A stretch of DNA of 64,000 nt from Undaria pinnatifida (taxonomy: Eukaryota; Sar; Phaeophyceae; Laminariales; Alariaceae): NCBI GenBank assembly GCA_012845835.1, contig JABAKD010000001.1, positions 4,098,976 to 4,162,975 on the forward strand, given 5' to 3'. This document shows positions 1 through 11,517 of this stretch, piece by piece (within the stretch, counting starts at the first letter, position 1; the number at the start of each line of letters is the position of its first letter). Made by a program: the position numbers and the translations under genes. The notes beneath the pieces were generated by a model. It saw only the letters and a program-made list of their open reading frames with translations, was not told where the DNA came from and did no database searches.

Positions 1-1165
1 TGGAAGTGTTTATTACTCAGTCTGGCGGATTTCGATATTAGGTGGGGCGTTTAAGCAAGAGAAAGCGAGGAAAAAAAAATAAAGGGGGTGGGGGGGGGGG
101 GGTTGAAAAGGTTTAGGTCACATATGATATTAAAATACACCCCAGCTATGAGATCAAGGATTTGGTCGACACTGATCTTCGTAATATTGTGTGTCATCCT
201 CCGATCGCGCGTATTAATCATACATGTAGGGGATTGCTATACGCGCGGTGCTGGGTCTAGGTGATCGTGCGGGGTGTGGGGAAGGAGGGGGCGTTGGAGG
301 GGGGGAGGGGGGATAAATGAAAGCTACGTCATGGATGGCTAGAAAGATAATGACGTGATATCAATTGCTTAGAAGTGTTTATTACTCTGGCTGATTTCGA
401 TTGTAAATGGGGCGTTTGAACGATCTGGGCGAAGAACGAAAGGGCGAGAGGGGCGGAGGGCGGAGATGAGTTGGAGCTACAGCATGGATGGCGAGAAAGA
501 TAATGAGATGGTATCAGCTGGCTGGTAGTGTTCACTACTCTGGTAGATTTTGATTTCAGGTGGGGCGTTTGAACCAGAGGGATCGGGGGGGGGGGGGGGG
601 AGGGGTTGAGCATTTCAATAGGTAAGCGGAAACTATAAACCCTTAAAGGGGACGAATGTGATGGTTGCAGCAAGAAGGCACCCCTTCATATCACCCGCCT
701 GGTAATGTTTATTATTCTAGAAGGTTTGATGTTACATGTAGAATGCAACCCGGTTCTTAGGTGTAGTAAACAACGTGTTAAAAGTTTCATAATTTGTTAT
801 CGTACATGGATGGATTGAAAGATAATATTTCAATCGATAGGTACACAGTCATGTAGACATCATTATTTTCTGGCATCACTAATTATGAGAATGAGATACA
901 TATTGCCATATACAACAGGCGAGGTGATGTGGTCATGCAATGTCGCCGCCATCGAGAACGAAACGATGAAATGAGAACCGTTATTGTTTTCAAAAGAACG
1001 CTTAGTCCACACGCGCTCAATTACGTTACTTCGTTAGTCATACTTCGCTTGGCATAGTTTGGGAGTCGATCATGCAAACGGTATGTACGGAATACCTTAC
1101 GTAATAAGTTGGTAGTGCGGTTTACCGCAATTTTAACATATCTGTCTGTACCTCCTTTTCACATT
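1..1165 (-). repeat. Poly-C/G repeat family, copy cut by window edge
   Basis: Reads as the reverse complement of sequence found again at about 12180-13130, 18800-19750 and 63060-64000. Recognisable blocks are the GGGGCGTTT segments after each TTTATTACTCTGG, the G-runs near 88-102 and 586-602, and the distal block GGAATACCTTACGTAATAAG at 1090-1109. Short ORFs inside are low-complexity Pro/Gly readings and are not credible genes. The inverted copy fades near 1165, just before the direct copy starts at 1239, so the two copies face apart. Confidence 0.85.
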
Positions 1166-1238
1166 ACTATTGCATTCGCCCACCACATCACCTCCTTTGA
1201 AATTGGTTTTGGGCATCAGCGAACTGGGTCCATCGCAT

Positions 1239-3546
1239 GCCCGTAGTGTCTTAGGTGGAGTGAGGAGCGGTAGTAAAAATCAAGTGCGCTTCTCGATAAC
1301 CTGTTCCTGACCGTCGGTATACTGAACAATCTCCGGGCCGCGTCTTCTCTGTGTCAGGTGTGTGAGGAATTTCTTTGTCATTTTTCAAGCAAGCGGTTGC
1401 GTTGGCATATACTACCTGGCTTGATGTAAAGGAAAGGAACACCACTGAGCGATCATCTACTACATGTTAGGGCATGTTTTCATGAACACCACTAACAAGA
1501 GCACCAGAAATGGACGCGACATCTACAGGACTACAACATCTTCGACGACAGTGGGGAGAAAACAGGACGTATAACTGTACACTATATATAGTCTATAATA
1601 ATGTGGAAAGTAAGTACAGACAGGGATTTTAACACTGCGGTAAACCACACGACCAACCTATTACGCAGGGTATTTCGTGCCTCCATCCGCTTACATGATT
1701 GCCTGACAACCTCTACTATTCCAAACGCAGTGGAATGTGCCTAACGAAGTAAAGTCACCCTCGCGTTCAATAGTGGTGACATCGCATGTCCACGTGAGAC
1801 AACCTTTACGAAACGCAGTAGCATATATATGCCTGACGAAGTGAAGTCACCCTCGCCTTCAATAGTAGTGACATCGCATACATATATATGACGTTGCATG
1901 CCCACCTCAACTGCTGTATTTGTAAGATGTATCTCTGTCTTAGAATCGGCGACCTCAGAGCCCCACAGCGCCACGGTGAAAATCATGGACGTGAAATCGC
2001 ACATTTGAGACAATAACAAGTTGAAAAGGAAGCACAAGCAGACGTGATACACTGCCGACCCATCGCATACCCTCCTGAGACGACCTCTACGAAACACAGT
2101 ACCATTTACCTCACGAAGTAAAATCACCCTCGCGATCAATAGTGATGACATCGCATATATATGACATCACATACCCACCTCGCCTGATGTATTTGTAGGA
2201 CGTATCTCTGACTTGAAATTGACGACCGCAGAGCCCCACATCGACAAGGTAAAGTTATAGGCGTGAAATCGTACATTTATCTGAGACAAAAATAATTTGG
2301 AAAAGGAAGCACAGGCAGATGTGTTAAAATTGCGGTAAACAACCTTACCAACCCATTACGTAGGGTATTTCGTACATACCGTCTGCATGATCGCCTCCCC
2401 ACCTATGCCAAGCGAAGTATTACTAACGAGGTAACGTGATTGAGCGCGTGTATACCAAGTATGACTAATGAGGTAACGTAATTGAGCACATGTATACCAA
2501 GCGTTCCTTTAAAACTGACGATTCGCATCCCTCCCTCTAATGCTCAATGACGGAGACAGCACATGGCCACATACATCACCTCGCATGCTGTATTTGGCAA
2601 TACGTATCTCTTGCGTATAATTAGCGATGTCAGAAAATAATGGTAACTGTATGATGATGGTGACAAACAGTGCATGACCACATCACCTCGCCTGTTGTAT
2701 TTGACAATACGTATCTCTTTCTTATAATTAGCGATGTCAGAAAATAATGCTACCTACAAATATTCTATAAAATATTCTAGCTTTCGATCGATGTATCATA
2801 CAACAACAAACTATGAAGATTTAACACGTTATTTACTACACTTAAACACTGGGTTGCATGCTGCATCTAACATCAAACCTTCTAGAATAGTAAACATTAC
2901 AAGCCAGATGATATAAAGGAATGTCTTATTGCTTCAACGTCAGATTTGTCCCCTTTGAGAATTTATAGTTTCCGCGCACATATTGAAATGTCCCGCCCCC
3001 CGCCCCCCCCCCCCCCCCCCCCTCCCCTTCCCCTCCACTGACCTATTTTTCATAACAAACCCCAACCCTTCCCCCCCCCGCCCCTCCGTCCCCCGATCCC
3101 CCCCCCCCTTCCGCCTAGTCTGTCCAAACGCCCCACTCACAATCAAAATCGGCCTGAGTAATAAACACCTATACGCAGTTGATATCACGTCATTATCTTT
3201 CTGACCATCCATGACGTAGTTTTCAATTATTTTCCCCCCAACCCCCCCCCCCCCCCCCCCCCCCTTCCAACGCCCCCTCTTTTCCGACCACTTACACGAT
3301 CGCCTAGACCTAGCACCACGCGTATAATAAGCTGCTACATATCATTGATCTCACAGCCGAAGTGTATTTGAATATATTTTGTGACCTAAACCTCCTAAAA
3401 AATCCCCCGCCCCCCCCCCCTCCCCCCCTCTTGCTCTCCCTTGCTCAAACGCCCCACCAAATGTCGAAATCCGCCACATTAATAAACACTTCACGCACAA
3501 GATATCACCTCATTATCTTTCGAGAGCCATCCATCCCGCTGTGTTT

Positions 3547-3577
<31 letters not shown>

Positions 3578-3979
3578 CCCCCCCCCCTCCCCCCCCCCCC
3601 CCCGCTCCAACGCCCCCTCTTTCCCGACCACCTGCACGATCGCCTAGACCTAGCACCACGCGTATAACAAGCTGATACATATCTTTGATCTCACAGCCGA
3701 AGTGTATTTGAATATTGTTTGTGACCTAAACCTCCTAAAAAATCTCCCCCCCCCCCCCCCTCTTGCTCTCCCTTACTCAAACGCCCCACCAAATATCGAA
3801 ATCCGCCACATTAATAAACACTTCACGCACAGGATATCACCTCATTATCTTTCGAGAGCCATCCATGCCGCTGTGTTTCCCCCCCCCCCCCCGCCTCGAA
3901 CGCCCCCTCCTTCCCCATCACCCGCACCTTCGCCTAGACCTAGCACCACACGTATAACAAACCCCTCACCTAAAGCCGT

Positions 3980-4021
<42 letters not shown>

Positions 4022-4633
4022 CCCCCACCCCCCACCCCCCCCCCCCAACCCATCCCAACCCCACCCCCTCGAACACTCCACCCTCTCTTTACTCACTGAT
4101 TGTACGAATTACCTCAGGAAATACGTGATAAACTGATGTATTATTTCCAAAAATGTCACATTTATCCCCTCAAAATAATGTATAGTTTCCAGGCACATAT
4201 TGAGCTGCCCCCCCCCCCGCCCCAACCCCCCCCCCCCCCCCGCCCCCAATAATATACTGGTGCCAAAACCGTCAGATTTATCCCCTCGAAAGGATTTATA
4301 GCTTACATGCACAAATTGCCCCTTCCCCCCCCCCCCCCCCTGCCCCCCTCCAAACCCGCTCGCTTTTGATCAAAACCAGGCCCCCCTTTCCCTTCACAGC
4401 TGTCAGATTTTGTCCCCCTCAGAAACGGGTTTTATGGTTTCCGCGCACAGACTGACTAAAATAATCCTGTTGACCCTGATAGCTACACTGTAGTTGTACG
4501 GGGAGTCGCCGACCTATATCCTTAATGAGGACACACAACTCGTAATGCGCGCGATCGGAGTATCACACACAGCTTGCAAAGATGAGTTTCGACGAAATCT
4601 TCGATCTCACAGCTGGAGTGTATTTAAATTTTT
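1239..4633 (+). repeat. Near full-length copy of the poly-C repeat element (copy E2)
   Basis: Starts at GCCCGTAGTGTCTTAGG, exactly as the copy at 11518 does, although the upstream flanks differ. It ends at CAGCTGGAGTGTATTT (about 4611-4626), followed by AT-rich sequence and then unrelated coding-like sequence. The left half (1239-2730) is unique-looking sequence. The right half (2900-4440) is a series of diverged ~300 bp subunits separated by C-runs of up to about 40. No ORF with a recognisable domain is present. No terminal inverted repeat is visible between the two ends. The class of element is unknown; it is non-autonomous as seen here. Confidence 0.75.
1736..2165 (+). repeat. Local tandem duplication inside copy E2
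   Basis: The block containing AAGTAAAGTCACCCTCGCG and GTGGTGACATCGCATG is repeated near 1745, 1838 and 2113 with drift. Copies at 12010-12060 and 18620-18670 carry this block once, so the amplification is specific to this copy. Confidence 0.6.
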
Positions 4634-5875
4634 ATAATATATGTCCGTTGCATAATCGTGGATAAAGAATCTCTCGCCAACGCTCTCGAAATAGCTCCCC
4701 CAGATCGAAAGGAGTGTAATGACAAATCCTGAGTTTTCCCCGCTGTCCGTGCAAACTCCTTCAACTTCGTGGAAGTCTTTGTCGCTGAAATGGGTAAAGA
4801 ACGTTTGACTGGCCTTCTGCTCGGTCTCGTGGAAATATCGAAAAACAAGTACCCGGACGTAATATCCCATCCAGGACCTGCCGCTTGACCCACAGCTATC
4901 CATTGCTCAACCACCCGAACTGGGCATACCGCCAAATATTGCCCGTCATAGGGTATGGAAATCAAATGATCGGCGCCATCTCTCGAAGTTTTTCCCCACT
5001 GGAAGTTGAACAGAAGAGCCCACTTTTGTTTGGAAGTCTAAGCACTCGTTGTATCAATGTATTCGTCAACTCTGCTCTCCTTTTATTTGTGCTAAAGGCT
5101 ACCGCTAAGAACGCGATATCTCAAGCGAGCGTTACCCTCTCTAGGATGGACACAGTACTATGAAGTTTCGGCCGCATTGACCTCACGATTGTTTCTAAGT
5201 AGTGACTATGAACGATAGCGGGTGCTTGTTTGACTAGTACACCTGCTTGCTTCTGCTGTCCGGTTGTAAACGTCAAGTACTGAGTTACCAACTCGCTTCG
5301 TACTGGATTTCCAATCCGCAAGGTCCTACTCCATGGGGTCACTATCCCCGGTTCTTTTTCAAACACCATTGCGAGCTTTGATATGTTTGATCGGAGCGAA
5401 TCGAACGCATATCTCAGGCTGCATTCTCCTGGGGTAGTTGAACATCCCGTAAAACTCTTCATCCCGACTGCTGCACAGTGGCGCGCGTGTACAACTGTCC
5501 GTCTCCTAGCACCGCATTAATCCAACCAACATAGAAATTCCACGACATCCTTCGGTTGATATTCCTCAATACGTGAAGTGATACTCTTTGACCGAGATTG
5601 AAGGAACTTCGTGAAGAACCTGTACGTGGCCGGTCTTCTTCTTATGGACGATTTTTCGGCCCAAGCAGTTCGAAACCGGTTAAATCTCTTTCGAATCGCT
5701 GCTTCGTCAATGTCCATCGGCGTATCTGTGCCCGTAGTATTATCTGCTTCCGAGACCGTTTCACCACACATTTGGCAGGTGCGAAAGCCTTCATCGTTCT
5801 TAGCATGGCATGCCCGGCACAGGACCCTTGCTCGCGACGCGGATACTTTTACGAAAGAACCAAATGGTATTGATT
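4634..5875 (-). pseudogene. Broken tyrosine recombinase of the decayed YR element
   Basis: The minus-strand reading aligns colinearly with the intact recombinase at 41750-43231. It starts with a C4 zinc motif (CRACHAKNDEGF then CQMC, about 5775-5840), continues through VVEFLCWLD (5517-5545), and keeps the arm arginine (near 5055), the WGK lysine (near 5000) and the HSFRSGGA box (near 4705). Breaks visible: an in-frame stop directly after CWLD at about 5515, a second stop near 5118, and a one-base frameshift near 5020. The repeat beginning at 4633 removes the end just after STIMQR, so the catalytic tyrosine segment is absent. It cannot make an active enzyme. Confidence 0.88.
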
Positions 5876-6003
5876 CTCCCGCTTCGCGTTATGGGGCCAG
5901 CAGCCTCCCCACAATGCTCAGAACGATCGTCAGAGCCGTGTAAATAGTAAATAGTCCTCAGAGCCTGATAATGAATTGCGCAAAGTTCGATGTCATTGTG
6001 TCA

Positions 6004-6960
6004 AGTTATGTTTTACTATCAATTAGTCCTACTGCCAACATGCTCCACTTCTGAAACATGAACGGTTTTCTACCTCGCTGGTGATGCACACGATAAAACG
6101 GTGATTTGCTCCCCGGGTTGGAAAGCGTTCGAGACTTTACCCAACCCCCTGATAGCCGAGGAAACCAAGACTGCTTCTGGTCCGGAACTACGGTAACGGC
6201 TCGTGCCTGGCATTCTTCTAAATGTTCCAACATTACTCCGACTGTGTTTGTCGGCGGGAAACAGAAACCAAAACATACCGCCGACGACTCTCGCATAAAC
6301 TTTACGTTTTGTGTAAGAGCATCAACCCCCGCGCAACCTGGTGTACGGTAGCGGGGATAAAAAGGGATACTCTTCTCCGTCTTTCGACCCTCGACCCACT
6401 TCTGACGTACAGAGGCTGGGGCCGCCATGAGATCCATATCAAAACCTCCTGCCCATGTGTAAAGCGATCCAAACACTGCCGCGTCTAATCGAACATAGTC
6501 ATCTAAACCAGGCCTTGAGAAAGCGTCAGCTTCCGCATTGGCTTTTGAATTGACCCAACGCAGCTTAAGTATGAACTCATGCTCCACCTGAAGCCAGAAT
6601 ATATCGATAATCATCCCATGCATAATCGTGTTATTCACTCGACCCCGCTTGAACGAATCGTGGAAAACCTTGTTGTCAGTAACCGAAACGAAAGTGGACC
6701 TCGCGATCTGAGCAGAATGATCAGCGCAGTACATCTCCAAAGTCTGCTGCAATGCGTACCCTTCCTGCAATTTAATGTGCGTACTCGCCATGTCCACTGG
6801 AAAACCCCCTCCTGCTCGGAACACTTCCCGTCCTGGGTTACGGATTACCCCCCCCCATCCGCTCGAGGAAGCATCGGTTGCACCCGTCAGGGTAACCATT
6901 TTGTGCTCTAATCTGTACCACGACGCCCCAATCGCTGGCGTACTTCCAACCATTTCGTCA
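6004..6960 (-). pseudogene. RNase H and C-terminal domain remnant of the decayed pol
   Basis: An open minus-strand frame of 315 codons matches the C-terminal half of the intact pol. The RNase H part starts with GATDASSSGWGGV (about 6885-6850) and includes the LRWVNSKANAEADAFSR region near 6520. The following domain has FDMDLMA (near 6430), GVDAL (near 6320), the FGFCFPP core (about 6265) and the VVPDQKQSWFP segment (near 6175). This part has kept its frame although flanking pol sequence is broken, which suggests fairly recent decay or chance. Upstream the frame is lost toward 7200. Confidence 0.88.
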
Positions 6961-7189
6961 ACTCGAACATGAGGCCACCATGTTTCATTATATAAATTTC
7001 ATACTCTTCTTACGTCCTCCCGTTCGCTGAAAAATTGCGATCTGCCGATACATGTGGTGCGTGTAAAGAGCTGCCACAAGAACGGCCACGGACAAACTGG
7101 TGCACTTACCTGCAAGCTTCTCTAGATTCCGAAAGGTTATAGCGCCAGAAGTTGCTTGCCTCGGGAAGAATGACTTCCAACTTCTCTAA

Positions 7190-7640
7190 TTTGTCCTCAG
7201 GCGCTTCGAAACGGCACGCCACGGAATCTCAGATGATAACGAGAAACATCAGTCGCGTAGTGGGGTCAATCTCGCATTTCGGAAGGGAGATGAAGTAGCC
7301 TGCGCTGAAAAACACTTCCAAAGCCACGTATGTTTCCAGTGGAACTGCTTCGCACTGTTTTGCCGCCTCCAGCAGGCACGTGGACCCGAAAACCACCACG
7401 TAAAAATCGCCGATCCAAGTCAGAGTAGGAATGTCTCGGGAACGCACGTATCGTGCCACTGCCTCCGACAACGAAGCGTATATTTCTGGCGCTGAAAACC
7501 ACTCTAAAGCTAGCACGGTAAAGATGTAGAAGTCGCCCTTCCACTCGAATCCAAATAATTGCCATGACTCCGTGCTCAACGCGACGTGGTGGTAACCGGC
7601 TTTGTGATCGATTGTAACTTGGTAAGCTCGTTTCCACGTG
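7190..7640 (-). pseudogene. Reverse transcriptase palm remnant (3' part)
   Basis: The minus-strand reading contains YQVTIDHKAGYHHVA and ESWQLFGFEWKGDFY, matching the YQVTLDHKSGFHHV and ESWTFFGLCWRGEYY segments of the intact RT. The active-site box reads TWIGDFY (near 7435-7415), where the intact copy has VWIDDFY, so the first catalytic aspartate of the DD pair is replaced by glycine. The frame ends near 7229 with a frameshift. The 5' boundary at 7640 is the edge of the tandem insertion that splits the RT. Confidence 0.88.
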
Positions 7641-8290
7641 TTGAGGTATCAGTGGGGTATAAGTCCGTTTGACCACTTGCAACTGGTTAACCAATAGCTT
7701 ACCCAAACTAAGCATAACACTCTCCCCGCCTGAAACGACGGGATAGCAGATCGGCCGGATATACGGCGTACCTCTGTCAATATCCAAGCCGTTTCATTTC
7801 CTGGCGATACCAGGGAGAGTATTTTCAAGTTCGACATGAGGAGAGTCTGAAAAGTTTATTATTGTGGATGGTGGAGATCGAACCCACGACCCAAAAACCC
7901 ATGGTCTGTCGACGACGCCATTTGTTAAGGTATTAGTGGGGTATTAGTCCGTTTGACCACTTGCAACTGGTTAACCAATAGCTTACCCAAACTAAACTTT
8001 ATAACACTCTCCGCCCCTGAAACGGCGGGATAGCAGGTCGGCCAGATATACGGCGGACCTCTGTCAATATCCAAGCCGTTTCGTTTCCTGGGGATACCAG
8101 GGAGAGAGTTTTTCAAGTTCGACATGGGGAAAGTCTGAAAAGTTTATTATTGTGGATGGTGGAGATCGAACCCGCGACCCAAAAACCCATGGTCTGTCGA
8201 CGACGCCATTTTGTAAGGTGTTAGTGGGGTATTAGTCCGTTTGACCACTTGCACAAGGTTAATCGATAGCTTACCCAAACTAAGCCTCAC
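7640..8290 (-). repeat. Tandem tRNA-like (SINE-like) insertion, ~286 bp unit
   Basis: Two full units and a partial third start near 7641, 7925 and 8214 (spacings about 284 and 289). Each contains AGTGGGGTATTAGTCCG (TATAAG in the first unit) and, in two junctions, a tRNA-like 3' half. Read on the minus strand, that half gives GGGTTCGATCTCC, a good RNA polymerase III B-box. An AAGTGGTCAAACGG stretch about 100 nt upstream could be an A-box of a Leu/Ser-type tRNA ancestor. The block interrupts the RT frame exactly, so it was inserted after the retroelement. A related fragment lies at 50436-50520. Confidence 0.7.
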
Positions 8291-8990
8291 AACACACGCG
8301 CATTAAGCGACTTTGCTAACCCCGTCCATAGTGAACGGGAGGTCAGGTATCGACACATAAGATTTAGCCAGCGTGCGTCCCAAATTAGTCTACGCTTCTC
8401 GGTTCAACTCCCAAGGGAAGCACCATATGACGCTTTCCGTACATCGAAACATCGGCTATATCTGCCCATCGCGCCACACATCCTTTCCCCACCAACGCCT
8501 GGACCTCGCCCGTGACCCACGACGTGAACTCATCAAGGACATGATTTCGTAAATGCACAGGAGTCAGCTCTGTTACACTATACGGACGATCTTGGTATAC
8601 CCCGCATGTGTCGGGATCTATGAAGTCAAGGGCATAAACACATTTTACCCACGCCAGCAAGGTGTTCCGTTCTATCTCGGGCGTTTCGGGTAAAATAACG
8701 TCTTGCCAAAATGGAACTGCTGACCGCAAAAAGTCTGGTGCAAAGTGTTCCGTAGCCCAAAGCCGAGCGTCGTGCGAAGTCCGTTGCAGCTGCAAGAGTA
8801 TCTCATTGCTTGAGAGGTTAACGGGTGGCTGTCGCGATTCTGGTTCGCTGGGAAGTTTACCACGTGTGTTTTGAACACCAACGCGTGCAGTACGTTCCGC
8901 GCGTTCAGCGAGAAAACGATCCGCGCCAGATCCAACCTGAACATATAGAACACACGGTGGAATGTTTGGTGCGTATACCATTATGCCAGT
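8290..8990 (-). pseudogene. Reverse transcriptase remnant (N-terminal part)
   Basis: The minus-strand frame at 8981-8385 aligns with the start of the intact pol. Shared landmarks are VGKGCVARWADIADV (intact: VEKGCLAKWSDIADT), VLPLGVEP and the FWQDVILPE helix. The reading then passes through a stop near 8385 and continues toward FTMDGV at about 8330-8310, where the tandem insertion begins. The open frame extends upstream of any good ATG to a possible splice acceptor near 8938 (TATATGTTCAG), as it does in the intact copy. Confidence 0.82.
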
Positions 8991-9800
8991 AGTATATGTG
9001 GTGTGTATCCGAAAACGTAGATATAGTCTGTATGTGAAGGCAACCCAACATGGGTGCCAGAGTGCTAGTAGCGAACCGGATCGCGCGTTTAATCGTTAAC
9101 CAAAGTCCAAGCCAAGAACGAGCAAGGCGCAGAGGTCGTTGGAGAGTGCGTGAAAACCGGAAAGAGAAAAGATCGCAGCAAAACAAAGCCCGACAAGAGT
9201 TTCATTTTGGTAGAAACAGAAAACAACTGAAACGACATTGCATGCGGATGTGTAGCTGGTGGCATGCATGTATGGAAAGAAGCAATATGTGATCGCCTGA
9301 CGTACGTCGAACAAATGGAAACGGGAAACTCTTGTGTGTATCGTGATGATGGGCAATATCGACGACGTTATGCACCGTTGGTACGCTCGGAGAGGCCTGT
9401 GCCCGGTCCGCTCCATCAGGGTCCAAAGAACCCGAGCTCAAGGAAATAAACAGCAGTAAATTAGATGAATCTCGTCATTGAATCGAAGAACCCTGGTCGG
9501 TCTTGAGAGACCAAACACGGGAAAAACTGAGACAAGGGACATGCTCAAATCAATCAAAAAAGAAACCGCTCCGTGCCCGAACGCAAAAACACAGCCGACT
9601 GTCTAGGCAAGACAAAATCAGTAGCCACGAGAACTCCGAAACAGCAACCAAGGAAAACCGCAAGCGCGCCGGCCTTCTATTTGACGCAGACCCCCGAAGA
9701 AAGGAGCAGCAAGGAACGACAAAGAACTCCGGTCAGCGGTAAACATTGAATCGACTAGAACATCGCTATGTTTGCGCTTCCGTATCTACGGGTGGGAGTT
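8991..9800. other. Gag-pol spacer of the decayed element, no gene seen
   Basis: Basic low-complexity short ORFs only; no motif recognised. The position corresponds to the long non-coding spacer between gag and pol in the intact copy (36858-39325). Confidence 0.4.
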
Positions 9801-10229
9801 TCAGTCCTGGCAGTCGCGCTCGATGTGGCCGTTCTGGTTACACTTGTGGCACTTCGTCAGCGGGCAGTTGCGGAAAGAGTGTATGATCGCGTGACCAGTC
9901 CTGCCCGCGTGACGGCACTTGTTGCACCTAGCTGTCTGGCCAACCTTGCCGCCGCGGCTCTTATTGCGCGCCCCCTGAAACTGGTAGCCGTTGCTCCATG
10001 CCGGCGGAGAACCGAGACCGCCGAAACCGCCGAGGGCTGACGTTCCGCCAAATGCCGCCATCGAGCCGAGGGCCGCGGTGCCGCCCAGGTCACCAAAGTG
10101 CGGAGAGAGCATGGGTTGCTGAACCGGGTTCCCGCTCCACGACAAGCTCTTCGAACCGGAGAATTTGTCGGAGTTGAGGAACTTGCCGATGGTCGTTAAC
10201 TCTTTGACGATGGCCGACCTGTCTACCAT
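9801..10229 (-). pseudogene. Gag-like remnant with zinc knuckles
   Basis: A 142-codon minus-strand frame with a Gly/Ala/Phe-rich middle (GGTSALGGFGGLG) and a Cys/His tail: CNKC ... H ... CPLTKCHKCNQNGHIERDC. The intact Gag ends with the matching pattern CGRC ... CPQVVCHRCHQSGHIQTNC. Zinc knuckles of this kind bind nucleic acid in retroelement nucleocapsids (family knowledge). Upstream, 10230-10560 keeps fragments of an N-terminal helical region (SELERLTRLDDSLR), but with stop codons, for instance near 10500 and 10268. The protein is therefore truncated. It is on the same strand and in the same order as the pol remnants. Confidence 0.75.
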
Positions 10230-10839
10230 GTCACCCTCCTCGGACTCAGATTTCAGCTTGTTGTCCTAGAGCCACAGTGCCGCTACCAATGGCTGCCCGT
10301 GCTCCAGACTATGCTCGACGCCCGCGACGGGCGTGAAGATGAACGCGTAAGCTGTCATCGAGACGGGTGAGCCGTTCCAGCTCACTGATCAGGTGCTTGA
10401 TGTAGATCATATGACCGTACTGCTGAGGTTTGGGGAGACATTTCAGCCGATCCATGGACGACGTTACCTGGAGCAGATTGGCGTACTTAGCATTCCACTA
10501 GAGACGCGGGTAAAATATGAGGCACAACGCGAGGGCACCAGCGGCGTACATTTTTTAGCGTAAACGGAGTACGAGAGCACGGATCATCGCCGTCCATATA
10601 ATTAAGAGCAAGCGCATGAAAAGCGCGAAGAACAGCCCAGCCCGGAACCGAGATAGGCAACTAGAACGAGTTGCGCCGGCCCATCGGAACAAATATAATA
10701 TAGAAAGAATGTCGCAAACGAGGAGGGCCGAGGCCAAATCGCCCGCGTCCAGCACTGAACAGAAATGCGCTGTCGAAAATTGCCGAAAGAACAAACGGCG
10801 GGAGAAACATTGGGCATGTCCTCCCTGAGCTAGGACATG

Positions 10840-11517
10840 AGGTGCTACATCTGCGATGCTGCACAAGGCATCTGCAGCAAGCGGACTAAAACTCCCCTTG
10901 AACGTAGAGCGACCAGTGCGGACGGAACGATGCGCTCGCGAGTCTGAAAATGCCAGCGAGCATGAACAAATAAACAGAGCCCGCGGTCGTTGGTGAACCG
11001 TACGACGAGAGAAATTCGCAAATGTGAACAGAATCTGAGCTTCGGAACAGCTACATACAGTATATATATACCAGTACAATATTGTATATATACAGCAGTA
11101 CAGCTGCTGTTGCATAAGGTGCTGCATCTGCGATGCTGACCAAACACCCGCAGCAAGCGAACCATACCTCCCTTTGAACATATGGAAAATGAGCGAGTAG
11201 TGCTGACGGAACGATGCTCTCGCGAGTCATAAAATGCCAGCGAGCCTAAATGCATGAACAGAGCCCGCGGTCGTCGGTGAACCGTACGACGAAATATGTT
11301 CTCAAATGTGAACAAAACCTGAGCTTCGGAATAGCTACAGTATATTTGTGTTTATAAAATTCTTTATATAGGATGCAGCTACTGTGGCAGCACATGAGAA
11401 CTAACGCATGAACAAATCCCCGCCGTCGTCGGTGGACCCGTACGCCTAGAAAGATTCGCAAAAGTGAACATAATCTGAGCTTCTGAACAATCGCAGATAT
11501 ATATATGTTATAATAAC
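10840..11517 (-). repeat. Diverged tandem repeat around GCCCGCGGTCGT
   Basis: Units repeat near 10915-11120, 11185-11390 and 11400-11517. Each has GAACAGAGCCCGCGGTCG (or a close variant), GTACGACGA and a stretch of the form GTGAACAGAATCTGAGCTTC, with AT microsatellite between. A further unit lies at 15035-15130, on the other side of the nested repeat. The array is therefore older than the insertion at 11518-14995. Confidence 0.75.

Noticed and set aside
3362-4136. Proline-rich ORFs (plus) and glycine-rich ORFs (minus) in poly-C repeats
   Set aside because: Homopolymer C and G runs read as Pro and Gly; they recur in every repeat copy with shifting frames.
7860-7920. Complete tRNA gene on the minus strand
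   Set aside because: B-box and T-arm are good, but no acceptor stem or anticodon arm could be folded; treated as SINE-like.
7640-8290. CRISPR-like array (regular repeats)
   Set aside because: Units of ~286 bp, no short repeat/spacer pattern, eukaryotic context.
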